Assembly: GCA_000231825.2 (NCBI GenBank)
Contig: JH720328.1
Span: 600,057 to 664,056, forward strand
Reading direction: 5' to 3'
DNA: 64,000 nucleotides
Origin: Tetrahymena elliotti 4EA
Lineage: Eukaryota > Ciliophora > Oligohymenophorea > Hymenostomatida > Tetrahymenidae
Within the stretch, counting starts at the first letter, position 1; each line of letters opens with the position of its first letter. Of this stretch, positions 13,301 through 23,497 are shown in pieces. The position numbers and the translations under genes were made by a program. A model generated the notes under the pieces. That model searched no databases. It was not told the origin of the DNA and saw only the letters and a list, made by a program, of their open reading frames with translations.

Positions 13301-15393
13301 GAAAGCTGCCTTTCAACAAGAGCTTTATAAGGTCCTTCATGTGAAATAAGTTCATTATGTGTTCCAGATTCTACTACTTTTCCTTGTGACATCACTATGA
13401 TTTTGGAGCAGTTTTTAATTGTTGATAATCTATGTGCAATAACGATGATTGTCATTGTTCTATTTTATATCAAAGAATCTATTGACTACTGAACAAGATA
13501 CTCACTCTCTGCATCAAGAGCACTAGTTGCTTCATCAAAAATAAGAATTTATGGGCACTTAATTAGAGCTCTAGCTATTGCAACTCTCTACTTTTAACCT
13601 CCTGATAGCTTAGTACCTCTTTCACCAACAATTGTGTCATAGCCTTTTGGGAACAAAGTTTTATCTTTAAGGAATTCATCTACTCCTGCCATAGTACATG
13701 CTTTATCAACATCTTCTAGTGTATATTAGTCTACTCCATACGTTATATTATCAATCACAGAGCCACTGAATAGCATAGGCTCTTAACTAACAAGACCTAT
13801 GTGTTTTCTCAAACTTGATATTTTGATATCTTTGACATTGCGATTATCTATTTGCACTTCTCCTGTAGAGGCATCATAAAATCTTTCAATAAGCTTAATT
13901 ATAGTACTCTTACCACTACCAGAGGTACCAACAAAAGCAACGCAATCTCCTGGAGAGATAGATACACTGATGCCATGCAATACTTATACTTTATTAGCAG
14001 GATAGCAAAAAGTAACATCTTTGAACTAGACAGATCCAGTCATTGTAGTTACTTCTTATCCAGAATCATTCTTAATACTTGGGTTATACTACATCATTTC
14101 AAAAATACGTTCTAAAGCTCCAGTAGCTGAAATAATAGCACCCAAACCATAAGAAATGGCAGAAGAATTAGTAGCAAGTGAAGTAGAATATAAAATAAAA
14201 GAAGCTAAATCACCAGAAGAAAGATCATCTTAACTATTAACAACAATGTATCCACCATACCACAAAACAATTAATATACCAATATTTGCTAAGAAACTAT
14301 TATTAATTGTGAAAAATGCAGCATTAAGAATACCTGATTTTCTATTTTCATCTTATTCATCTATTAATATTTTATCAAAACGCTACTTTTCATATTCTTC
14401 TTAGCCAAAAGATTTGACAGTCATTATTCCTGAAAAAACTTCTTCAGCAAGCTCGCTTGAAGCAGCATTTATATCACTGATTCTCTTTTCTATTTACTTA
14501 CTTTTGTAGGAATAGTATTTAGTTACCAAGTAGTAGCTTGGAATGATAGGAATAATAGCGAGAGTAACTTTCCAACTTAAAACAAAAAGCATAATTATAT
14601 TACTGATACAAAGTAGGAAATTACGCAAAAGCATAGTAGAGTTGAAACTAACTGCAGATCTAGCAGTAGCTACGTCTCTACCAAGACGACTCATGAGGTC
14701 ACCAGTCTTATTTTTTTCAAAGAAAGCAATATCATAACTCACAAATCTATCAAATATGTCTCTTTTTAAATACATAGTGACTTTATTTCCTAACATATTT
14801 GTGTACATAGCTCTAAAAAAGCCAAAAAAGCATGTAATCAAAATCAAACCTAAAAACAATAGACTTGTAGATTAAACATTAGTATCTGAACCTGTTTTAG
14901 TAACTTCGTTGAGAAGCTACCCAACCATATAAGGGATAAATGTTTAACTTGCTGTAGAAATCAGAAGTGTAGAGTAAATGATAAAGACTAACCACTTTTC
15001 TCTCATAACATAATCAAGAAGTTTTCTATACAATCTCCATTCAAATTTCTACTTTTTTTGCTTACTTCCATTAGGACCTTTTTTGTCTTCATCTTTTTCT
15101 CTATATTCTATCTTGATTTATTTCTAGAAAACTTTATTTTTATCTATTTTGCTATATTTCTCAAAAGCATCCTCTTCAATATCTGCCATTTCACTCTTTT
15201 CTTCAGTCAGTTTTTAAAATTTTGAAAAGTTGATTATGGTGTGTTATTTGCCATTTTATCCTCCTACAGTAATATCGTTTCCATTTGATGAAGCAAAGGA
15301 TGAACGAGCCGTAGTTGTTTATGAAGATTAGAGATCTTCATAAGGAATAAGACTCATATTTATTTCTTTATTTTCCTTCTTTTTATCCCCCAT
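13288..15393 (-). CDS. ABC half transporter, ABCB/TAP-like (TMD-NBD), 701 aa
   Basis: Probably an ATP-driven exporter that works as a dimer of half transporters. The single exon runs from ATG 15391-15393 to TGA 13288-13290. The N-terminal 115 residues are charged, Ser/Thr-rich and cytosolic. A six-helix ABC exporter type-1 membrane domain covers about 120-440, including the intracellular-loop pattern [18 protein letters not shown]. The nucleotide-binding domain has Walker [10 protein letters not shown] at residues 489-497, signature [16 protein letters not shown] (L596), Walker [13 protein letters not shown] and the H-loop IAHRLSTI, so all catalytic motifs are intact. It ends soon after the D/H loop, with no second half. 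Order and sequence fit ABCB (MDR/TAP). Substrate and organelle cannot be read from sequence; I see no clear mitochondrial presequence. Confidence 0.92.
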
Positions 15394-16169
15394 TTGACTT
15401 TACTATCTTATCAAATATACTTTTTAAGATATTTTTAATTAAATTTGTTGCTCTAAATGAATTACAAAATTTATCAATCATCTAAAAGTGTTTAGCTAAT
15501 TGGTTTAAATATCAACTAATTGTTTAATTCATTCTTTTTTTCTGATAAGAATCTAATTGTATCTCATATCCTCATAAAATAGATGCTTTTATCTATTTTT
15601 TGGCTATAAATTCATCATATTATGAGCAATAATTTCTGGAAATGTTCTAAGCAATTCATAATTTCTTTTTTCATATATTCTAAGTTACTTTCATATTTTA
15701 AAAATCACGCCATACTTTACTTAATTTTATAGCTTTTACACCAATATTTTTTTCTTCTAAAATTGTTCCTTAAATTTTCTTTTTTAAAAAGTAAACTTTT
15801 ACGAATTAAATAGTTTCTTACAGTTTATAAATTTGATAGACACGTGTTTTTATTATTTTAATTTTATGAATTTATTTAAATTATTGTTTAGCTTAATTAC
15901 AAAGAAATTGATATAAAAGAAATGTTTGAGGAAATAGAATAATGATAAGTTAGGATTTTTGAAAATATCGAAAATATAAATTAATAAAAACAAGAGATAG
16001 ATAAGTAAATTATTTTTGTTTATTAATTAATATCAAATTTTTGATCAGTACCAGCATTTTTACTTCATCAATTATTCAATCTTAAATATTGAGAAATTTA
16101 TTTTTTATTTTTTTATTTTTGAAGGATGGGCATAAATTATTAAAATTGTATGTTAGTTAAATAGACTGT
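15394..16169. other. Intergenic, AT-rich
   Basis: This is the upstream region of the ABC transporter and the downstream region of the Sin1-like gene, both on the minus strand. No ORF of interest, RNA or repeat seen. Confidence 0.4.
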
Positions 16170-18988
16170 TCATCTTAAACTAGTTGTACCATTATTATAA
16201 TTAGAGTAAGTCATCATATTGGGAACGTTTGTCATGTTGTTCATATAATTCATATTATTTATGTTGTTTATATTGTTCATGATATTCATATTCATTTTCT
16301 TTAAGTTATCTTTTCTACATAATTCCCTATTTAATTAAATATAAAAAAATTATTTTGAGCATTTTAAAATTACTTTTTACATAAGGCCTTCAATTTTTTT
16401 GATAATTTTTCTTCTATCTTCTGGATTTGAAATTTCATATTTTAAAGTTTTATCATATTGTTAATCAGGGTCTTTAACTTTCATAATTACTATATTATTT
16501 TCTAATTCTTATATAAACTAAATATCCTCTATTTTACGAGAGGGGTTTTTAGTACCAGTCTAAGGATTTACAAATATTTTATTCAAGAAACCTAGCATTA
16601 TTTTTAATATCATGATCAACATAAATTTTATTTATAAAGCCAAAAGAATTTTAAAATTTATGCAAATAAAATAATTAAAAAATAATACCTATGTCTTATT
16701 GCTAAATACGCTTATTAATGTTTAGTATCTTGTGCTAATCTATACCTAATACTCTTTCTTATCTCTTTTTCTTATCATTAATTTTTATAACATTGAATTC
16801 TTCATATTTAACGAGATTCATATTACTAATAGGTTCACTTTAAAGAATCTGTGCTGGTAAATTAGGAGCATATTGAACTTATTAATTTGTAATTCTTGGG
16901 GTATCAGCCCATTCTTTCTTTTTGATCTAATATTTATGAATATTTAAATATTACCAAATTTATTATAATGATAAGTTTAAATTACTCTAATCTTTTTAGA
17001 GTTTTGTGAGGGAAGCTAGCTAATTGGAGTATTTAAGTCTATTTCAGTATATTTATCTTCTTAAGGATCAAAATAGGAAACAATGCAATCTTTAATGACT
17101 ATTTTGGCATTCTTTTTATCTCTTATATATTCTAAAACTTATTTAATTGTTGATTATGAGCTTTACTAGATATACATTTAAGCTCCAGACTCTTCAATTA
17201 TTACTATTAATAATTCCAAACCTTTTAATGAAGACTTTTCTTTAAATTATTTAGCTACCTAGTCTCCTACATCATCCATTGGTGGAACAAATCTATCTAT
17301 CTCCATAATAACCTACAGATATAATAACATAAGTTATTTTAATCATAGTTCAAGATAATTTTTTTTACAATTTATTCTTTACTAAAATTTTAAACTGGAT
17401 ATTTAGGGTCTATTGGACCCAAGTTTGTATCCGGCTTGTAGCCATCATCGTCTTTCATTCTTAAATTATAGGCTATTTTTTTATGTATGAATTTAATCAC
17501 TAATCTAAATAAATAATCCATTACCTTGAGGATATTTCGGATATCTCATTAATGATTTGTCAGTGTTAGGATCTGCCATGTAAAAATCAATAATAATTTT
17601 TATGAAATCTTATATTGTTGTGTTTTCATCATAAGGAACTTTCATGTTAAAGCTTGTACCAAAGAAATAAACCTTTTTTAGAAAATAAAGAAATTAACAT
17701 TTGCTCATTTATTCTCAAGTAAATGTTACATCTAACCTTTTTGCTTTTGGGTTGCTAGCTAGTTTAGCAAGACTATTTTTTTACTAATTTATAAAAAATA
17801 TTTTAAGTTACTAATATAAACAAACTTAAACTCTGTATTTTTGTTAAAAAAAGAAAGTAGTTAGCTAGAACAGTAAATAAACTAACTAGCTGTTTAATTC
17901 TATTACTAGATCAGATAATTCTTTTTACTAATTTTAGATTTTTGATTTATATTTAAGATGAAAATTTCCTTATTTGAATATGTTTAAACATTTATTATAG
18001 ACTATACCTGGGTAGTATTCTTTAATAGTGAAACATTCTTTAAAACAACATTAGTAAAACTTTAAATGATGCATTCTTCTGGTACTTACTCAAATTTATC
18101 TTCATTATTATCACTATTTTCCCTATGTCTATTTTAACGATTATTATATTTATCATCATCTTCATCATAGTCTTCATCGTCATCATCTTCATCTTCATCA
18201 CTATCATCTTCTTCTTGATGACTTTTTTATTTTTCTTTATTCTTAACTCCAGAAGACTTATCAAGTCCATTATTTTTTTAGTCATTTTGTTCACCATTTT
18301 CATCTGCTTTTTCTCCTGAACCTTATCAGTAAAATATATTATCTTATGAATCTAAATTTTTGTTTGTATTCTACTTTTTTAAAAGAGGATTGAATTAGTC
18401 TTTGCTATTTCCATTTTCTTCTACTCTTCGCTTTCTTGTTACATGATTTCTTTGAGCATTTTGATTCTTTCTTATTCCTCTTCAAACTTATTCATTTTAA
18501 GTATATTAATTATTAATCATCACATATTGGCTCATAAGTAGAAAATATTTTAACAAAAATTCTTAGCTAAAAACATCTTCTAAAAAATAAAGCCTTAAGT
18601 CATAAACTCATTTGATTTTATTGCTGGAATTTTATTAAAAAACTTAGTAAATTCTTACTTGTTTTTTCTTTTACTCATATTATGATGAGACAATTGAATT
18701 TATTTAACTTAACATTTCATCCATAGTTTCAGTTTCTCCTTCACTTTTAAGTAAATTGCTGATAAGAGAAGTTTAATTTTCTTTTTGCCTATTTGATTAG
18801 TTCATTCCATTTCCCTATTTGGACTGAAATTAAGTTTGTTATTCATCATCATCTGAGGAATCTGAAAGCTATTCAAATTTTGCAGATTTCTACCTATTAT
18901 TAACCTAACCATTCGCATTTGCAAAAATATTTTTGCTTATTGACTAAGCTACTATATAGTCAACTTCCTAAGCTTCTGTGAATTCCAT
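16170..18988 (-). CDS. Sin1/AVO1-like TORC2 subunit (CRIM, RBD-like and PH regions)
   Basis: Sin1 is the TORC2 subunit that recruits AGC-kinase substrates; this gene has its domain order. From ATG 18988 there is a Gln/Ser-rich N-terminus, a coiled region, and a long Asp/Glu run near 18150-18240. The CRIM-like region (about 17850-17290) shows KRLDVYFFGTSFNMKVPYD, YNLRMKDDDGYKPDT and LGPIDPKYPV. A ubiquitin-like/Ras-binding-like region follows at about 17250-16990 (GLELLIVIIEESGAQMYIQ). A PH-like C-terminus at about 16860-16330 contains KRQERVLGIDQHKI and SRKIEDIQFI. It ends in a Met/Asn-rich tail at TGA 16170. Introns supported by frame: 18487-18658, 18322-18374, 17673-17729, 17473-17524, 17313-17368, 16927-16985, 16592-16688, 16327-16380. 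Splicing between 18130 and 17730 is not resolved. The 18322-18374 intron removes an in-frame TGA. Confidence 0.75.
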
Positions 18989-19741
18989 CTATTTGCTTCT
19001 TATTTACTTAGTAAATTTTTCTTTATTTTTATAATAAATATGTACTTATTATACTAAATTAAGTATTTTTTGATTGATTGCTTGCTTAGTTGATTAATTA
19101 ATTGTTTTTAACAAAGAAAGATTCTTGATGATATTATTTGTTTGTTAAACAAGGTAAAAATATAATCTCACCTATAAAATCTATTTATTAAGAAACCAAA
19201 AATTATCTCTTGTTATTTTGTTGCTTTATGGAAGTAATATAATCCCCTTTCACTAATAAAAAACATTAATACTTAAACCCCTTCCTATTTCACTTGTTGT
19301 TAAGTAAGACACCCTATATAGATTATATCCTTGCAAATTGATGATATTCAATTTCACTGTTATTTATTTACTCTTTAATTTAAATGGATAGATTCCTCTA
19401 ATTTAACTTGATAAATCCTTACTATTTTTTGAAAATATTTGTGATTTCTTCCAACAAAAATTCACTTTAAAATTAGTTGACATTTTTATCTTAAATTATT
19501 TATGTAAAAATCAAATTAAGTAAGCAGTTTATTATGATGTAAATAATTTAAGATTGTCATAGAAATTGATTAAAATTAAAAGTATTTCAAATTAAATTAT
19601 TCACAATTAGAAATATTACAAAAAATAAAAATTAAAAAATTTATCCCTTTAAAAAATATCAAAAAATATTCAAAGTATTTCCATTTGAAATAAATTTCTC
19701 AAAAATCTTAAGATTATTTTTGATTGTAAGGATTCATATTT

Positions 19742-20015
19742 ACTGTGATGAAATTTGTTTTTCTGAATTTTATTTCGCTAAAGATTCTTTATTTTAAAAG
19801 CTACTGTGTGTGTGCAATAGATTTTGTTAAAAGAAAATCCCTTCTAAATTTTAATGTTTTATCTTTGGGAAAATATTTAGGTGTATAAATTTTAAAATAA
19901 TACCTTACTATAAATAATATCAGCATGCAAAGATAAATAAGTACTTAAATAGATTTTATTGGAAACTGATTTTATTTGAGTTTATTAAATATGTTTTTAA
20001 ATGACTAATAATTTT
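19742..20015. repeat. Diverged direct repeat, copy 1
   Basis: First of two adjacent copies. Landmarks shared with copy 2, in order: TGTGATG/AGTGATG, GCTAAAG (19777), TTTTGTT with AAAGAAA, a TTTAGGxGTATA motif, CATGCAAAGATA (19924), TAAATAGATTTTA, and AAATATGTTTTTAAATGA (19988). The distance to the second copy changes from 274 to 279 to 286 bp along the unit, so indels have accumulated. Confidence 0.7.
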
Positions 20016-20300
20016 ATAGTGATGTAACTTATTTTTTAGAATATTATTTTGCTAAAGCTTCTTTTGATTTTTCTTTTTATTTGAGCTCCTATTTAATAGG
20101 TTTTGTTGAAAGAAAGTACTTAATTAATATATATGATTTATCTTCGGCAAGACATTTAGGAGTATAGATTTTAAAATAAAATGATTCTGTAAATAATATA
20201 AACATGCAAAGATAGATAGATAGATAAGTATATAAATAGATTTTAGTTGTGATTGAATTTATTTGAATTGATTAAATATGTTTTTAAATGATTAATATTA
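20016..20300. repeat. Diverged direct repeat, copy 2
   Basis: Second copy, with the same landmarks in the same order: GCTAAAG at 20051, CATGCAAAGATA at 20203, AAATATGTTTTTAAATGA at 20274. It carries an expanded GATA run (about 20211-20228) where copy 1 has a single GATAAATAAG. Function unknown. The indels do not preserve a reading frame, so I take it as non-coding. Confidence 0.7.
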
Positions 20301-20789
20301 AAATACCTAGAGATTCTTTATTATTGTAATAAATAAATTTCTTATTTTAATGTTTTTATTGTTTGTTGGGTTATTATTTAAATAGTTTTGTATATTTACA
20401 AAAATTGAAAGGTAAATTAATATTAGAATTTTTAAATAAATGGTTATTATTTTTTATTAGCCTAATCTTCTTTATTTTGTTGCTTAGTGTTATCACCCAT
20501 TTGCTAATTAATGAATAAGTCAAATTTCCTTTGTTTTTATTATTATTCATATTTTTAGAAATGAATGCTTCATATTGAAATAGTTTCATTAAGCATCAAG
20601 ATTGATATACTTAATATATTTTTATATTTAGCTAGCTAATCAATCAATCAACCATGAAATTTTTTAGATTTAAGATTTTATTAGTATTAAATTAATACTT
20701 ATGAAGTATTGAAATGATTAAAGTGTGGCTTAATAGAATTAAGTGCTTAAAAAACCTATCCTCAACAGATATCACTCCTTTTTAATTTT

Positions 20790-23497
20790 TCAAAATAAAA
20801 GTTAATTAAAAGATATTTTTTGGATGTTATAAATTTACTGTAGAAGAAGACTTGATTTCATTGAACTTGTTTTGGAGTGGAAGTTTAAGAGACTCATCTC
20901 AATAGATGATCTAATGCTTTCATGATTAACAGATTTATTTCCTGGAGTAAAGATGAAATTAAAGTGTTGATCTAGTTTTTGGTTAATTTATTCATTTTCC
21001 ATTCTAAGTAGATTCCATATGCATCTTCTGATAACTTCTAGAAGATAAACTAGAAATTTAAAAGCTTCTCTTTTAATATCAAAGTGGTTTACAACTCCAC
21101 CTGAGATAGTGAATACCCATGTACAACGAAGTCCAAAATTAATTGCCATTGCACTGTAGTAAAGATGAGGCTTTTTGTAAATGATTTTTTCACGTAAAAA
21201 TCCATGACGAGTGTCACCAAGATTCCAATCTTTTTTTATATCCCAAGCATAAGAATAAACTGTACTGATAACAGCAAAGAAGATCCAAATATCTAAATAT
21301 TTTTAGTTTCCTGCTGCTACATGAGAAAAATGAACAACCAAAACTGATAAGAAATACTTTATCATATTAAGCATATCAGGTCCTTTATAATCTCTTTTTT
21401 GGTAACAATTTCTTAAACATTATCCCATACGTAATAATAATGGAAAGAATGCTATGTAAAGTAAAACTGGAGTTTTTTTACCTAATAATTAAACAAAAAA
21501 AATTTATTAAATTTCTCTAACAGTAAATTTTTTGATTTTCTAATATTTCTTTGCTCCTAGTTAAAAAATGTATAAATTTTACTAGCTTATTTACAGCTCT
21601 TTATATTCTTTAGTTTTAAGTGATTCTTCGAATCAATTTTTCATACTTTAATCCGCACTCTACCTTTTCCATCCATCCATCCATCCATCATTCCATTTTT
21701 CCTTCATCCCTCAAAATTTCAAAACAGCAAATAGTAATTTATTCATTCATTCAATTAATGTGAGACTACTTATTTATAAATTCAGGTTATTATTACTTGA
21801 AAGAATAAATTTCTAAGCAGTCAGTCTTCATAATTTTTGGTGTGAAAAACAATTTTGATTGAAAACAAATAAAAGACTAGAAAAAAACCCCCTATCCACC
21901 CTCACTTCAAAAATTAATTAATTTAATTAAAATAGTAAAAATTTTAATATAATGATGCCAAAAGTACTACTTTTAATAAGAAATTATAAAAATTAAATTT
22001 GGGTTTATATTGACTGAAGAAATTTTAAATTTCAATGATTCTTTTAACATTCTATAATACCCTCTTCAGTTAATATAAAAAACTTAATGACTAATTGACT
22101 ATGCACTAAAATCTTAGTTTACCTTGTTATAAATAAAAAACTATATAGATTGATTGATTTTTTTAGATATAGTAGATAGATAGTGTTGCTAAAATAAAAG
22201 ATAAATTGGTCTTCTTTATTATGCCTTTTTTAACTCTGTGCTAGTAGAAACTTAAAATAGATGTCAGAAAAATATATTTTGTGAATCTACCTAAACTATT
22301 TTATGATTTATTGTTAAATATTAGGGGCTTTATAATACCAGTCATGATTATTTGCTAATGAAACATATCAAATTTTTAAATCTAATTTAATTTTTATAAA
22401 TAATTTCAGCTTAATGAGAAAGAGTGTATAAGATTGTTTGGAATTTAGTTGCTTGTTACTTATTTACATCAATTTACTTCCTAGTCATACTTTAAAAAGT
22501 TAAAATAGATAAAAGTAAAGAGTTTTCTTTAGTCTTTTAGACAGAAAAAGGGAAGATTAAAAGTGAGATAGATAGTAAAAAATTTCAAATAAGTCAAAAT
22601 AGAAAGTACTTTTTGCATTTTAGTGGATTTTTACATTTTTTTCTTGTGATAAAATTTGCATGATTCAATAAAAACTTGAAGGGGCTTTTGCTTTTTTTTT
22701 GATTTGAGCTAAAGAGGAAGAAGTAGAAGAAAAGGAGGGGGGAATAATGAATAAAAGATAAATAAATAGATTGATAGATAGATAGAAAGATAGATAGAGT
22801 GAGTGAGTGAGAATGATGTAGAAGCCAAAAAATGATTGATTTAATTAATGAAACTATTTATTTTCTTTAAAATCTTTTTATATTTAAAGTTCTCACATTA
22901 GTTGAGTTGATCAACGCTTTGATAGTCTGATGAGTAGTAACAAAGAGTATATTCAGCATCTTTCAAGGGTCCTACTAAGGATACAATTTAGTCTGTAGCA
23001 AATCCAAGCTGGAATGGAACTGTAGAGGGGCGGAAAGGACTTAGTAGACTCTGTAGAAATGTATGAGCAGCCCAGAGACAGGTTTGTCTTCCAACAAAAA
23101 GAAAATAAGCAATACAAAGTATCCATAGCACAATACCTAAGTATTCCTTTTCTATAGCATCAAATACTTTGGAAATTTAATCAGACTCATCAAGAAAGTC
23201 AATCTCCAATTAGTACCATATAAAAAACACAAAAAATATAAATAAAAATACAAGAACTTTGCGCATAACTCTCTTGGGTTTGATTGAAAAATCTATGTTT
23301 AAGAGTTTCTAATAATTGATTTTATATTCATTGAAGATTAATTCGTTGATACCTAAAATTCCAACATAGAGTACAAATACAGCGAGTGCTCTATAGATTG
23401 GAAATGTGTATCTAAAAAAATAAGTTTCTTATTCTACGACAACAACATTAATAATTTAACCAACATTGTTTGTTGCAGGAGAATCCTACTATTACAT
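20790..23497 (-). CDS. EXS-domain protein (XPR1/SYG1/ERD1 family) without SPX, 430 aa
   Basis: Multi-pass membrane protein of the EXS family, whose members include phosphate exporters (XPR1) and the Golgi protein Erd1. Exon 1 (22897-23497) starts MQQQDSPATNN and goes directly into the EXS region: FPIYRALAVFVLYVGILGIN and later RPSTVPFQLGFATDQIVSL. Exon 2 (20790-21481) carries LLRMGQCLRNCYQKRDYKGP, DIKKDWNLGD and the signature LEVIRRCIWNLLRMENE. The two join through a 1415-nt intron (21482-22896) that splits a Cys codon (T|GT); exon lengths 601+692 give a whole number of codons. There is no SPX domain, unlike the paralogue at 26117-28941, so regulation by inositol pyrophosphates through SPX is not expected. 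The domain layout is like Erd1. Substrate and compartment are inference. Confidence 0.85.
21660..22815. repeat. Tetranucleotide runs inside the long EXS-gene intron
   Basis: Within the 1.4-kb intron: (CCAT)n at about 21669-21690, (ATTC)n at about 21741-21757, GATT and GATA runs near 22150-22180, a GATA/GAAA run at about 22770-22797, and (GAGT)n at about 22797-22811. These are simple-sequence tracts and explain much of the unusual intron length. Confidence 0.7.

Larger units (their letters stand above)
18989..20789. other. Intergenic, holds a diverged tandem duplication
   Basis: A 1.8-kb spacer upstream of the Sin1-like gene. Its main content is the duplication at about 19742-20300, listed separately. 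Short GATA and TCAA tetranucleotide runs occur at about 20211-20228 and 20638-20650. A minus-strand ORF (20500 to 19670) is probably not coding; see rejected items. Confidence 0.45.

Noticed and set aside
13852..14115. Plus-strand ORF inside the ABC transporter gene
   Set aside because: It is antisense to the Walker A region of a confident gene; shadow ORF.
14543..14737. Plus-strand ORF inside the ABC transporter membrane domain
   Set aside because: Antisense shadow of a confident gene.
18125..18319. Plus-strand Ile/Phe-rich ORF resembling a membrane protein
   Set aside because: It is the complement of the Asp/Glu-rich stretch of the Sin1-like gene.
18300..18380. In-frame TGA as selenocysteine or pseudogene mark in the Sin1-like gene
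   Set aside because: A 53-nt GT...AG intron removes it and joins both sides in phase.
19670..20500. Minus-strand ORF of 276 codons across the tandem repeat
   Set aside because: It is open only because TGA is the sole stop. The indels between the two repeat copies (offsets 274, 279, 286) shift the frame, so the copies are not translated alike, and the composition is that of AT-rich non-coding DNA. The start (MGDNTKQQNKEDQANKK) is protein-like, so a very short gene cannot be fully excluded.
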